Shown here piece by piece: positions 1-8,309 of a DNA stretch of 64,000 nt. Source of the stretch: Flavobacterium sp. MC2016-06 (GTDB taxonomy: Bacteria; Bacteroidota; Bacteroidia; Flavobacteriales; Flavobacteriaceae). Positions within the stretch are counted from its first letter, which is position 1. Each line of letters starts with the position of its first letter. A model generated the notes under the pieces. That model had not been told where the DNA came from. It ran no database searches and saw nothing but the letters and a program-made list of their open reading frames with translations. The stretch is taken from NCBI RefSeq assembly GCF_009711165.2, contig NZ_WMID02000003.1:186001-250000 (forward strand). Reading direction: 5' to 3'. Both the position numbers and the translations under genes were made by a program.

Positions 1-419
1 TTTTATTAATAGCAATCTCAATAACAGGATTGTGCCTGACTTATTCTTATCAGTTTATGAAAGGATTTGCGTATGATTTCTTAGCGGTGATTCATGCAGT
101 AACCGTAATTATGTTTCTGATTTGGATTCCTTTTGGAAAATTCTTCCATATCATACAGCGACCAGCTCAAATTGGGGCTCATATTTATAAACAAGAAGGA
201 ATCAAGAAAGGAATGGCAGTCTGCCCGCACACAGGAGAAGAATTTGCAACCCAGCTTCATATAGACGATTTAAAAATTGTAACCAAACAATTAGGATTCG
301 ACTTTACTCACCAAGACGGAACATCTCACTTAGATTTAAGTCCAGAAGGAAAAAGATCTCGTCTAGCTCAAGCGCATTTAAAAGCAAGACAAGAAAGCGG
401 CGGAAGTTTATTTGGATAA
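1..419 (+). CDS. C-terminal part of a NarI-like cytochrome b membrane protein (truncated by window edge)
   Basis: The reading frame is open from the window edge (first full codon at base 3), so only the C-terminal ~138 residues are visible and no start can be assigned. It holds the end of one membrane segment and a second (AVIHAVTVIMFLIWIPF), then a soluble tail. Two histidines 18 residues apart, in AVIHAV and GKFFHII, match the spacing and context of heme-ligating histidines in the gamma subunit of respiratory nitrate reductase (NarI). I infer a b-type cytochrome giving quinol-derived electrons to the oxidoreductase that follows. The missing N-terminal part could be fused to something else, so whole-protein function is uncertain. 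It is the first visible gene of a plus-strand operon. Confidence 0.6.
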   Translation, partial: LLIAISITGLCLTYSYQFMKGFAYDFLAVIHAVTVIMFLIWIPFGKFFHIIQRPAQIGAHIYKQEGIKKGMAVCPHTGEEFATQLHIDDLKIVTKQLGFDFTHQDGTSHLDLSPEGKRSRLAQAHLKARQESGGSLFG

Positions 420-474
420 AATAAAAAGGGTTTCAGGTTTTCTTTGTTTCAGGTTTCAAGTTATACACAACGTA

Positions 475-571
475 AAAACCTGAAACCTGAAACCTGAAAC
501 CTGAAACCTGAAACCTGAAACCTGAAACCTGAAACCTGAAACCTGAAACCTGAAACTTGAAACCTGAAACA
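475..571. repeat. Tandem heptanucleotide repeat (GAAACCT)n
   Basis: Ten perfect GAAACCT units run from 482 to 551, followed by GAAACTT, GAAACCT and a partial unit. The array ends about ten bases before the ATG of the molybdopterin oxidoreductase. An inverted copy of the unit (TTTCAGG) lies upstream at 430-460, so the spacer can fold into a hairpin. The same unit recurs in several other spacers of this window. Confidence 0.9.
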
Positions 572-581
572 AAAAAATAAG

Positions 582-2798
582 ATGGCAAAATTACCAATAG
601 CACCAGAAAAAATAATTGAAGAATTTGGACCTCATTTAAATTATACGCCGCAAGATGGCTACGATGGAAGAGACGAACCAGATGAGGTTGTAAAAACACA
701 TTGCTGTTTCTGCGGTATGCAGTGCGGTATTCAATTATTAGTAAAAGAAAACAAAGTAGTAGGTTTTGAACCTTGGATGGAATTTCCTTTTAATGAAGGA
801 CGTTTGTGCCCGAAAGGAGTACAGCGTTATCTGCAGAACAATCATCCAGATCGTCTTTTACATCCATTAAAAAGAGTAGAAGGAAAAGGTTTTGAAAAAA
901 CATCGTGGGATGAAGCGATGGATAAAACAGTTTCTGAAATCAAAAGAATTCAAGAGAAATATGGGAATCATGCTTTTTCGATGCTTTCTGGCGTATCACT
1001 CACCAATGAAAAAAGTTACTTAGTAGGAAAGTTTGCCCGAGTAGCATTAAAAACCAGAAATCTAGATTACAACGGAAGACTCTGTATGGTAAGCGCCGGC
1101 GCTGGAAATAAAAAAGCATTTGGTTTAGATAGAGCTTCAAACAATTATTCAGATTTAGAATATGCCGAAGTAATTATTGTTACAGGTGCAAACATCAGTG
1201 AGACTTTTCCAACTTTAACCCATTGGATTTGGAAAGCCAGAGATCGTGGTGCAAAATTAATTGTTATAGATCCGAGAATGATTCCTTTGGCAAGAACTGC
1301 CGATATTCATTTGGATGTAAAACCCGGAACAGATTCTGCTTTATACGGCGCAATGCTGAAATATTTGGTAGATCACGATATGCTGGATCACGATTTTATA
1401 GACAATTATACCTCAGGTTTTCAGGAAACTTTAGATGCTGTAAAAGATTATACACTGGAATGGGCAGAAGAAATTACAGGAATTGATAAAGAAAAAATCA
1501 AAGTTGCAGCTGAATTATGGGGAAAAGCCAAAACAAGTTTCCTGCTTCATGCACGCGGAATCGAACATCATTCTAAAGGTGTTGATAATGTTTTAGGCTG
1601 TATCAATTTGGTTTTAGCAACTGGAAGAATCGGAAGACCGTATTGCGGTTACGGAACAATTACTGGACAAGGAAACGGGCAAGGCGGTCGAGAACACGGA
1701 CATAAATGCGATCAATTGCCTGGAAATCGTGATATTGAAAATCCGGAACACCGAAAATACATTTCGGATGTTTGGGGAATAAAGGAAGAAGATTTACCGC
1801 ATACTGGACTTACAGCGTATGAAATCATTGAAGCTATTCACAGAGGTGAAATAAAAGGATTGCTTTCGATTTGTTTTAATCCATTGGTTTCACTTCCAAA
1901 TAATAATTATGTACGTTCAGCACTCGAAAAATTAGAGTTTTATGTCTGCATTGATTTCTTTTTGAATGAAACGGCGCGTCATGCAGATATTATACTTGCT
2001 GGTTCTTTGCAGGAAGAAGAAGAAGGAACCACAACTTCTGCAGAAGGAAGAGTAATTAGAATTAGACAAGCGGTTACGCCACCGGGAGATGCAAGAACGG
2101 ATACTTCAATATTTTTAGAATTGGCTAAAAGACTGGGCGAAGAAGATAAATTTACGTATGAAAACAGTGAAGCCATTTTTAATGAACTTCGAGTTGCGTC
2201 AAAAGGTGGAACAGCAGATTATTTTGGAATATCCTATAAAAAAATCGAAGATAATATGGGGGTTTTTTGGCCATGTCCATCAGAAGATCATCCGGGAACA
2301 CCAAGATTATGGGAAGATAAAAAATTTAAAACGCCCGATGAAAAAGCGCATTTTAATCCAGCGCCGTATAAATTACCGGGCGAAGTTACCGATGAAGAAT
2401 ATCCAATTACGTTAACAACGGGTCGAGTTGTTTCGCAATATTTAAGCGGAACACAAACGCGTAGAATTGGTAAACTGGTAGATCAGTTTCCAGAACCAAT
2501 GGTCGAAATTCATCCAGAATTAGCGGCAAAATATGGTATCAAACAAAGAGAATTAGTAAGAGTTGCAACTCGAAGAGGCGAAGGAATTTTTCCGGCAAAT
2601 ATTGTGGAAACGATCCGAAAGGACACCGTTTTTATACCGTATCACTGGCCGGGGGCAAAATCAGCAAATCAGCTCACACCGGGAACTTTAGATCCAATTT
2701 CAAAAATACCGGAGTTTAAAGTATGTGCCTGCCTGCTAGATCCGTTAGGAAAAATTGCACCGCCGTCAAAAGAATCCGAAGCCTATGCAAGTGTTTAA
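582..2798 (+). CDS. Molybdopterin oxidoreductase, nitrate-reductase-like (NapA/NasA/DMSO reductase superfamily)
   Basis: This is a catalytic subunit binding bis-MGD molybdenum and one [4Fe-4S] cluster. The N-terminal cluster motif is C41-x2-C44-x3-C48 with C76 as fourth ligand, followed by the usual PKG. The probable Mo ligand is C168 in GRLCM, the same context as the cysteine of NapA and assimilatory nitrate reductases (RLCMxSA). The C-terminal molybdopterin-dinucleotide domain starts near residue 605 (ITLTTGRV). There is no Tat signal, so it should be cytoplasmic. The gene sits between a NarI-like protein and ferredoxin and Rieske genes, which suggests a quinol-linked complex. Nitrate is the likely substrate from context, but this is not proven: a second, clearly assimilatory nitrate reductase lies at 14718-18236. 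Confidence 0.85.
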   Translation: MAKLPIAPEKIIEEFGPHLNYTPQDGYDGRDEPDEVVKTHCCFCGMQCGIQLLVKENKVVGFEPWMEFPFNEGRLCPKGVQRYLQNNHPDRLLHPLKRVEGKGFEKTSWDEAMDKTVSEIKRIQEKYGNHAFSMLSGVSLTNEKSYLVGKFARVALKTRNLDYNGRLCMVSAGAGNKKAFGLDRASNNYSDLEYAEVIIVTGANISETFPTLTHWIWKARDRGAKLIVIDPRMIPLARTADIHLDVKPGTDSALYGAMLKYLVDHDMLDHDFIDNYTSGFQETLDAVKDYTLEWAEEITGIDKEKIKVAAELWGKAKTSFLLHARGIEHHSKGVDNVLGCINLVLATGRIGRPYCGYGTITGQGNGQGGREHGHKCDQLPGNRDIENPEHRKYISDVWGIKEEDLPHTGLTAYEIIEAIHRGEIKGLLSICFNPLVSLPNNNYVRSALEKLEFYVCIDFFLNETARHADIILAGSLQEEEEGTTTSAEGRVIRIRQAVTPPGDARTDTSIFLELAKRLGEEDKFTYENSEAIFNELRVASKGGTADYFGISYKKIEDNMGVFWPCPSEDHPGTPRLWEDKKFKTPDEKAHFNPAPYKLPGEVTDEEYPITLTTGRVVSQYLSGTQTRRIGKLVDQFPEPMVEIHPELAAKYGIKQRELVRVATRRGEGIFPANIVETIRKDTVFIPYHWPGAKSANQLTPGTLDPISKIPEFKVCACLLDPLGKIAPPSKESEAYASV

Positions 2799-2813
2799 TC
2801 TAAAGACAAATCT

Positions 2814-3383
2814 ATGAATATAACAAATTTTAATACCAACGAAGAGTTTTTTGTCGACTTGCAAAGATGCATCGGTTGTAAAGCCTGTGAAATGGCTTGT
2901 GCAGAATGTGAAACCAACGGGCAAGAATCGTTAATCAGTGTAAATTATGTCGATCGTTCTTCAACAATTCAAACTACAGTGCAGGTTTGCATGCATTGTG
3001 AAGACCCAGTATGTGCCAATGTATGCCCTGCCGATGCAATTTCGCAAGACGAGTTTGGCGTAGTTCATACCGCAAATACAGAACGTTGTATTGGCTGTTC
3101 AAACTGCGTAATGGCATGTCCGTTTGGAGTTCCTAAAAAAATGGAAGAATACGATTTGATGATGAAATGCACCATGTGTTACGACAGAACAAGTGTAGGT
3201 AAAAAACCAATGTGTGCAACTGTATGTCCAAGTGGAGCATTATTTTACGGAACAAGAGCCCAAATCGAAGAAATGAGACCAAACAGCACACCAGTAAATA
3301 CATTTATTTTTGGCAAAGAAGTAGTCAATACCAAAGTGAATATAATGATGCCAAAAGGCAGTAATGAATTAATAATATATTAA
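2814..3383 (+). CDS. Four-cluster [4Fe-4S] ferredoxin electron-transfer subunit (DmsB/NrfC-like)
   Basis: This 189-residue protein carries sixteen cysteines in four groups: [35 protein letters not shown] and CTMCYDRTS...CATVCP. That is the hallmark of the DmsB/NrfC/PhsB family, whose four [4Fe-4S] clusters wire a membrane quinol-oxidising subunit to a molybdopterin subunit. No signal peptide is visible, which fits a cytoplasmic location beside its partner. It begins 15 bases after the oxidoreductase stop, so the two are almost certainly cotranscribed and probably form one complex. The C-terminal ~45 residues after the last cluster have no motif I recognise. Confidence 0.9.
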   Translation: MNITNFNTNEEFFVDLQRCIGCKACEMACAECETNGQESLISVNYVDRSSTIQTTVQVCMHCEDPVCANVCPADAISQDEFGVVHTANTERCIGCSNCVMACPFGVPKKMEEYDLMMKCTMCYDRTSVGKKPMCATVCPSGALFYGTRAQIEEMRPNSTPVNTFIFGKEVVNTKVNIMMPKGSNELIIY

Positions 3384-3393
3384 ATCTACATCC

Positions 3394-3906
3394 ATGTCTA
3401 AAGAAGATAATTTAAATAAAAACTGGAAAAAAGATTTCCCCATAAAAAAACAAGAGTCAACTCAAGTCAGCCGACGTGATTTTGCTAAATTCTTAACTTT
3501 TGTTTCTGGCGGATTAATGGTAGGAAGTGGTTTTGTTGCTGCCAAAGCCTATTTACTGCCAAAAGAAGAAGTAGAAGGAGAACATTTTATTTGTAATAAA
3601 GAAGAAATTCCCGTAGGCGGAACAAGAGGTTTTGTTATAGAAGGAAGTACAATACCTTATATTTTGATTCATCTAGAAAGTGGTGATTTTAGAGCCTATG
3701 AACAAAAATGTACTCATTTATCCTGTTCCGTATTCTATAAACCCGGAACCGGAATTATACATTGTCCGTGTCACGAAGGATCTTTTGATGCTAATACAGG
3801 AGAAGTAATAGCCGGCCCGCCGCCGCGAGCACTGCCGCAATTAGAAGTATTTTTTAAAGAAAACAAAGTCTTTGTAAAAGCATTAGCAGTAAATAAAGAA
3901 AGTTAG
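3394..3906 (+). CDS. Tat-exported Rieske [2Fe-2S] protein
   Basis: The protein has 170 residues. Near residues 26-50 a twin-arginine signal (SRRDFAKFL) leads into a hydrophobic stretch, so it is likely exported by Tat and held by an uncleaved N-terminal anchor. The Rieske cluster motifs are CTHLSC and CPCHEGSF, giving two Cys and two His ligands plus the extra cysteine pair that forms the stabilising disulfide of the cytochrome bc-type Rieske class. It lies 10 bases after the ferredoxin gene. A Rieske protein together with a b-type cytochrome next to a molybdenum enzyme recalls the Rieske/cytochrome b arrangement described for haloarchaeal nitrate reductases; that comparison is an inference from gene content. 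Confidence 0.9.
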   Translation: MSKEDNLNKNWKKDFPIKKQESTQVSRRDFAKFLTFVSGGLMVGSGFVAAKAYLLPKEEVEGEHFICNKEEIPVGGTRGFVIEGSTIPYILIHLESGDFRAYEQKCTHLSCSVFYKPGTGIIHCPCHEGSFDANTGEVIAGPPPRALPQLEVFFKENKVFVKALAVNKES

Positions 3907-3927
3907 TATAAATTAAAATCAATTGTT

Positions 3928-4176
3928 ATGAGCACATTTAGAAAAAGCCAGAATAGTTCCAGTCCTAATAAATTGAATAACATACTTTCTACACTTATTT
4001 TTATTCTAATCTTAAATGTAAGTATTCAGATTTGGCTGTTGTATGTCTCTTTAAACAATGCATTAGAAAATAATAAAGAGATATTACTGCCATCTTTTAT
4101 TGCTTCTGCGGTTTTATTTTTTATTGGTTTTACATGGTTATATTATCTTCCGACAGGAAATTTTAAAAGGAAATGA
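3928..4176 (+). CDS. Small two-helix membrane protein of the quinol-oxidoreductase operon
   Basis: This 82-residue protein has two hydrophobic segments, roughly residues 18-43 (ILSTLIFILILNVSIQIWLL) and 54-75 (LPSFIASAVLFFIGFTWLYY), and charged ends. It starts 21 bases after the Rieske gene on the same strand. Its size and position are those of small membrane proteins (perhaps the DUF6755 type) found next to Rieske genes in Bacteroidota, though I am not sure of the family name. A structural or anchoring role in the complex is plausible. No catalytic or cofactor-binding residues are visible. Confidence 0.7.
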   Translation: MSTFRKSQNSSSPNKLNNILSTLIFILILNVSIQIWLLYVSLNNALENNKEILLPSFIASAVLFFIGFTWLYYLPTGNFKRK

Positions 4177-4267
4177 TTTTTTTATAAAAGCTATTTGATT
4201 CGTTTTTCTAGAAGTATTCAAAGAATTAAGCTTAAATTTATATTCTTTAAAAATTTTAGATTATTAA

Positions 4268-4299
4268 CACTTAAAACTAAGTAAAAATACTTATGTTTG
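4268..4299 (+). promoter_or_regulatory. Putative moeA promoter with weak NarL-type 7-2-7 site
   Basis: TATGTTTG at 4292-4299 fits the Bacteroidota minus-7 consensus TAnnTTTG and would start transcription about 30 bases before the moeA ATG. CACTTAA-AA-CTAAGTA at 4268-4283 is an imperfect inverted repeat centred 20 bp upstream of that element, the same distance as the stronger sites before narK and the nitrate reductase. Two further copies of the half-site (ATACTTAT 4287-4294 and ATAAGTAT 4302-4309) flank the minus-7 box. Confidence 0.5.
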
Positions 4300-4332
4300 T
4301 AATAAGTATTTTGCTTGTATAAAATAGCAGCC

Positions 4333-5505
4333 ATGATTCAAGTTGAAGAAGCCTTATTGATTATTGCAGAAAACAGTATCAAAATGCCATTGCAGAAAAT
4401 TTCAGTGAGCAAATCACTCGGATATGTTTTGGCCGAAACCGTGTATTCGCCAATTGCAATGCCTCCATTTCGTCAATCTGCCATGGATGGTTATGCCTTC
4501 ATTCACAGTGAAAGACATCAATATGATTTAGTAGGAAGTTCGCAGGCTGGAGATCATAGTAATATAAAATTAAAACCAAACGAAGCAGTCCGCATTTTTA
4601 CAGGAGCTTTTGTTCCCAATGATGCAGATACCGTTGTAATGCAGGAACACGTAATGGCCAACGATAAATCAATCTTGATCACCATTATGCCCGAACATGC
4701 AGCAAATGTGCGCAGTAAAGGAGAACAAATAAATCAAGAAGAGGTTGTATTTGATGCTAATACATTAATCACACCTGCTGCAATTGGATTTTTAGCTTGT
4801 TTAGGAATTACAGAAATTACCGTTTATAAAAAGCCAAAAGTGACCATTTTAGTAACTGGAAACGAATTAATAAAACCTGGAAAAAAATTAAAAAAAGGAA
4901 AGATTTACGAAAGCAATTCAGTTATGCTTCAAGCGGCGCTGCAGACTATCGGAATTAAAAAAACAAAAGTTTATAAAGTAGAAGATAATCTTAAAGCAAC
5001 AAAAAAAGCATTAAAAGAGATTCTTGCCAAGTATGATATTGTTTTAGTTTCTGGTGGAATATCAGTTGGAGATTATGATTTTGTAAAAGAAGCATTATTA
5101 GAAAATGGAGTAGAAGAGCTATTTTATAAAATCAATCAGAAACCTGGTAAACCAATGTTTTTTGGATCTAAAAAAGAAACGTTAATATTTGCTTTACCTG
5201 GAAATCCTGCGTCATCGCTTACCAATTTTTATGTTTACGTATATCCAGCAATCAGAAATAGAATGGGTTTTTCTGAAACACATCTGCCAAAAATGGTTCG
5301 AAAATTAAATGCAGCCGTAAGTAATTCGACTGGAAAAACATTGTTTTTAAAAGCCTTATATAATGAAACTCACGTTGAAGTTTTAGGAAGTCAGAGTTCA
5401 GCAATGCTCAATTCATTTGCAATAGCCAATAGTTTATTAATAATTCCAAATGATATAGAAAATCTAAAAAAAGGAGAATTAGTAACCTTGCTACCGATTA
5501 ATTAA
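4333..5505 (+). CDS. moeA: Molybdopterin molybdenumtransferase MoeA
   Basis: MoeA inserts molybdate into adenylylated molybdopterin, the last step of Mo-cofactor synthesis. Visible family marks are PPFRQSAMDGYA near the N terminus, the MoCF-binding segment VLVSGGISVGDYDFV and the GNPASS motif after it. I chose the ATG at 4333 (MIQVEEA), which gives about 390 residues, the normal length. A TTG 18 bases upstream is in frame but would add a non-family peptide. The 156-base spacer before it carries its own promoter-like and operator-like sequence, so it may be expressed separately from the oxidoreductase genes upstream. It supplies cofactor for both molybdenum enzymes of the window. Confidence 0.95.
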   Translation: MIQVEEALLIIAENSIKMPLQKISVSKSLGYVLAETVYSPIAMPPFRQSAMDGYAFIHSERHQYDLVGSSQAGDHSNIKLKPNEAVRIFTGAFVPNDADTVVMQEHVMANDKSILITIMPEHAANVRSKGEQINQEEVVFDANTLITPAAIGFLACLGITEITVYKKPKVTILVTGNELIKPGKKLKKGKIYESNSVMLQAALQTIGIKKTKVYKVEDNLKATKKALKEILAKYDIVLVSGGISVGDYDFVKEALLENGVEELFYKINQKPGKPMFFGSKKETLIFALPGNPASSLTNFYVYVYPAIRNRMGFSETHLPKMVRKLNAAVSNSTGKTLFLKALYNETHVEVLGSQSSAMLNSFAIANSLLIIPNDIENLKKGELVTLLPIN

Positions 5506-5522
5506 ATTGGAAAGTTTATTTT

Positions 5523-5638
5523 GTTTCAGGTTTCAAGTTTCAAGTTGTTGAAACGCATAGAACTTGAAACTTGAAACCTGAAACAAAGAAAACCTGAAAC
5601 AAAGAAAACCTGAAACAAAGAAAACCTGAAACAAAAAA
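5523..5638. repeat. Heptamer-type hairpin plus 16-bp tandem repeat
   Basis: A run of TTTCAGG/TTTCAAG units (5524-5546) is followed after a short loop by its inverted complement (5562-5584), which can form a long hairpin after moeA. Four copies of a 16-bp unit built from AAAACCTGAAACAAAG follow and end ten bases before the next ATG. It belongs to the same repeat family as the array at 475-571. Confidence 0.85.
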
Positions 5639-5647
5639 AAACAAAAA

Positions 5648-6394
5648 ATGAATTTACTTAGTTCAGAAAATATATTTTTATTCAGCATTGCATTAATTGT
5701 AATTGCATTTTTATATGCCAGTGTTGGTCATGGCGGCGCATCGGGTTATTTGGCTTTAATGTCAATATTTGCGTTTCCAATTGTAATCATGAAACCATCG
5801 GCTTTATTGTTGAATTTATTTGTTTCAAGTATCTCATTTTTGTTTTATTATCGAATGAATTATTTTAAGCCAAAGCTCTTTTATCCGTTTGCAATTGCAT
5901 CGATACCAGCAGCATTTATTGGCGGATTTATTACATTAGACAATACCATTTATAAAATTATTTTAGGAATTGTATTGGTTTTTGCAGCACTGAGATTATT
6001 CGGAATATTTAATTTTAAAGAAAAAGGGGAAGTAAAAATCAATCTTCCTTTTGCATTAGCCATAGGATTTGCAATTGGTTTATTGTCTGGAATGTTAGGG
6101 ATAGGCGGCGGAATTATTTTAAGTCCAATATTATTGTTTTTAGGATGGGCTTCGATCAAAGAATCTGCGGCAATTTCGAGTTTATTCATATTTGTAAATT
6201 CATTAGCAGGACTGATGGGATTCTTTTTAGGAGGAAAAACAATTCCGATGGATAGTTTTTATTTAGTGCCGATTGCAGTTGTAGGCGGTGTTTTGGGAGG
6301 ATATTATGGCAGCGGTTATTTTACAAACAAAGCTTTAAAAATAGTTTTAGGAACGGTGATTTTAATGGCAAGTATAAAATTGATTTTTCCTTAA
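5648..6394 (+). CDS. TauE/SafE family membrane permease
   Basis: The protein has 248 residues with about eight hydrophobic segments and two homologous halves. Each half opens with a glycine-rich helix start typical of TauE/SafE: ASVGHGGASGYLAL in the first and GLLSGMLGIGGGIILSP in the second. Members export or import small anions such as sulfite, sulfonates or other organic acids across the inner membrane. Placed between moeA and mobA, it could handle an oxyanion of this pathway, such as molybdate, sulfite or nitrite, but the sequence does not identify the substrate. Heptamer repeats precede it and a palindromic element follows it. Confidence 0.85.
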   Translation: MNLLSSENIFLFSIALIVIAFLYASVGHGGASGYLALMSIFAFPIVIMKPSALLLNLFVSSISFLFYYRMNYFKPKLFYPFAIASIPAAFIGGFITLDNTIYKIILGIVLVFAALRLFGIFNFKEKGEVKINLPFALAIGFAIGLLSGMLGIGGGIILSPILLFLGWASIKESAAISSLFIFVNSLAGLMGFFLGGKTIPMDSFYLVPIAVVGGVLGGYYGSGYFTNKALKIVLGTVILMASIKLIFP

Positions 6395-6406
6395 AATGAA
6401 ATTGCA

Positions 6407-6640
6407 TTGCGTGTCCCAAGGTTGAAACCTTGGGCTATGTTTGAAAGGTGAATGTAAAAGTAATGGTAAGAACATAACCAATGGTTTCAACGATTGGATT
6501 TGTAGAATTGGAGAAATGAATAAAAATGTTTGAAAAACAGCATACATTTTTCCATAGTTGAAACCTTGGGCAATTTTTATAAAAAAAGATAAAACGAATG
6601 TTATGCACATAGCCCAAGGTTTCAACCTTGGGAGACGCAA
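6407..6640. repeat. MITE-like palindromic element with ~34-bp terminal inverted repeats
   Basis: The left end (6407-6440) and right end (6606-6640) are near-perfect reverse complements built around CCCAAGGTTGAAACCTTGGG, itself a palindrome. The inside holds degenerate copies of the same core (AATGGTTTCAACGATT near 6480 and TAGTTGAAACCTTGGGCAAT near 6555). It carries no gene. A degenerate relative lies at 41321-41397. Confidence 0.8.
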
Positions 6641-6653
6641 ATATTCAGTTTTT

Positions 6654-6686
6654 TGAAACCTGAAACAAAGAAAACCTGAAACAAAA
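6654..6686. repeat. Short heptamer-family repeat before mobA
   Basis: Two copies of the TGAAACCTGAAACAAA type, identical to units at 5562-5638, fill the space up to the mobA start. Confidence 0.7.
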
Positions 6687-6692
6687 ATAATC

Positions 6693-7265
6693 ATGGAAAA
6701 GCTGACAGTATTTATTCTTTGTGGTGGAAAAAGCACTCGGATGCAGGCTGAGAAAGGTTTGGTTTTGTTTCAAAAGAAACCTTTTGTAGAACATATTATA
6801 CAAGCGATTCTTCCTATAACCGAAAAAATTAAGCTGATTACGGGAACCAAAGAATACGATTATTTACCGTATGAAAAAATACCAGATATTATTTCAGATA
6901 AAGGGCCTTTAGGTGGAATTTATACGGCATTGACGCATTCTGAAACCGAATTTAATTTGATTTTAAGCTGTGATATTCCACTAATTTCAACCGAATTATT
7001 ATCAGAATTAATTTTAAAACATAATGAAGAAGCCGGAGTTACAGTTTTTGCTTCGGAAAGTAAAGTGCATCCGTTAATCGGAATTTATTCTAAAAAACTG
7101 CTTCCGATAATAAAAGAAGCCATAGAAGCAGATGAACTAAAAATGATGGATTTATTGGCTAAAATGCCGCATCAGATTATCAATATAGAAGAAAATGAAA
7201 ATATTCATTTAAGTAATATTAATTCGATGGATGAATTAAACGACCTGAATATCAATTTAAGTTAA
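6693..7265 (+). CDS. mobA: Molybdenum cofactor guanylyltransferase MobA
   Basis: MobA attaches GMP to Mo-molybdopterin to give the MGD form used by the DMSO-reductase superfamily enzymes in this window. The N-terminal nucleotide-binding signature LCGGKSTRMQAEKG spans residues 9-22, the metal-binding CDIPL lies near residue 98, and 190 residues is the normal length. It starts six bases after the repeat block and ends six bases before the next gene. That tight packing with the SUMT, moaD and moeB genes indicates an operon. No MobB partner is visible, and MobB is dispensable in many bacteria. Confidence 0.95.
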   Translation: MEKLTVFILCGGKSTRMQAEKGLVLFQKKPFVEHIIQAILPITEKIKLITGTKEYDYLPYEKIPDIISDKGPLGGIYTALTHSETEFNLILSCDIPLISTELLSELILKHNEEAGVTVFASESKVHPLIGIYSKKLLPIIKEAIEADELKMMDLLAKMPHQIINIEENENIHLSNINSMDELNDLNINLS

Positions 7266-7270
7266 GCAGT

Positions 7271-8062
7271 ATGAAAACCTTGAAAACACCAAAATTAACA
7301 GTTGTAGGCGCAGGTCCTGGAGATGTTGAATTGATTACGCTTAAAGCGATAAAAGCGTTACAAAATGCCGATGTGGTTTTGTACGATGCTTTGGTTAACG
7401 AAGGATTATTACAATATGCAGCTCAGGCCGAGATTGTTTTTGTTGGAAAACGTTTGGGATGTCACGCATACACTCAAGATCAAATTAACGAATTGATTGT
7501 CTCGATGGCGAATCGCCACGGACATGTTGTACGCTTAAAAGGCGGGGATCCGTTTATTTTTGGAAGAGGAAGTGAGGAAATTGAATATGCCGTAAAATTT
7601 GGTTTAGAAGCCGATATGGTTCCCGGAATTTCATCTGCTTTAGGAGTTCCAGCTTCAGTCGGAATAAGTCTGACACAGCGTAAAGTAGCCGAAAGTTTTT
7701 GGGTAATTACGGGAACGACTTCGAATCATGAATTGTCAAAAGATGTTCTTCTAGCTTCAAAATCAAATGCAACAGTGGTTATTTTGATGGGAATGCATAA
7801 ATTAGACGAAATAATTACTATTTATAAAGAAAATAGAACAGACGATTTACCAATTGCAATTATTCAAAACGGGACAAAAAATACCGAGCAAAAAGTAGTT
7901 GGAACTATGAGTACAATTGCTAAATTGGTATCCGAAAAGAATATTTCATCTCCAGCCATTATTGTGATTGGAGAAGTGGTGAAAAATACGTCGAAACTAA
8001 CGTCTTATTTTCAAGAACATTTTGAAGATGAATTTATTTTTCAGAATTTAAATTTAGAATAA
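7271..8062 (+). CDS. cobA: Uroporphyrinogen-III C-methyltransferase (SUMT) for siroheme
   Basis: SUMT methylates uroporphyrinogen III twice to give precorrin-2, the precursor of the siroheme needed by the NirB nitrite reductase at 27815-30328. Family marks are VGAGPGDVELITLKA at the N terminus, YDALV, VVRLKGGDPFIFGRG and the VPGISSALGVPA segment. It is a stand-alone methyltransferase of 263 residues without the CysG dehydrogenase/chelatase domain, and no such partner gene is seen in the window. Its stop codon shares one base with the moaD start, so the two are translationally coupled. Its place among Mo-cofactor genes shows that cofactor supply for both reductases is grouped. Confidence 0.93.
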   Translation: MKTLKTPKLTVVGAGPGDVELITLKAIKALQNADVVLYDALVNEGLLQYAAQAEIVFVGKRLGCHAYTQDQINELIVSMANRHGHVVRLKGGDPFIFGRGSEEIEYAVKFGLEADMVPGISSALGVPASVGISLTQRKVAESFWVITGTTSNHELSKDVLLASKSNATVVILMGMHKLDEIITIYKENRTDDLPIAIIQNGTKNTEQKVVGTMSTIAKLVSEKNISSPAIIVIGEVVKNTSKLTSYFQEHFEDEFIFQNLNLE

Positions 8063-8298
8063 TGATCGAGATTAAATATTTTGGAGCTGTCGCTGAAAAA
8101 ACAAAATGCGCTTTCGAAAAAGTTTCTTTTTCTGAGATTTCACTGCAAGATTTATTGCAGGATTTAGAAGAAAAATACCAATTCGATTCGCTTGCTTTTA
8201 GTGTAGCGGTAAACCAAAAAATAATTCCAAAAGCAACAGATTATAAGTTAAATACAAATGATATTGTGGCTTTATTACCTCCTTTTGCAGGCGGTTAA
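8062..8298 (+). CDS. moaD: Molybdopterin synthase small subunit MoaD
   Basis: This is a 78-residue ubiquitin-fold sulfur carrier ending in the diagnostic PPFAGG. The C-terminal glycine is adenylylated by MoeB and converted to a thiocarboxylate that sulfurates the pterin. It overlaps the SUMT gene by one base and lies 11 bases before the moeB start, which fits a common transcript. Its partner MoaE is encoded at 9656-10087. Confidence 0.95.
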   Translation: MIEIKYFGAVAEKTKCAFEKVSFSEISLQDLLQDLEEKYQFDSLAFSVAVNQKIIPKATDYKLNTNDIVALLPPFAGG

Positions 8299-8309
8299 AA
8301 TTGATTTTT

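Noticed and set aside
482..571. Heptamer array as a CRISPR array
   Set aside because: Units are 7 bases without spacers, and no Cas genes are present.
433..699. Minus-strand open frame through the heptamer repeat
   Set aside because: It is a translation of the 7-bp repeat (repeated SGFRFQV type) and overlaps the real oxidoreductase gene.
6411..6440. GTTTCAACC-type words as CRISPR repeats
   Set aside because: Only a terminal inverted pair is present, not evenly spaced direct repeats.
6362..6736. Minus-strand open frame over the palindromic element before mobA
   Set aside because: The frame consists of the element and heptamer repeats and overlaps the real mobA and TauE/SafE ends.
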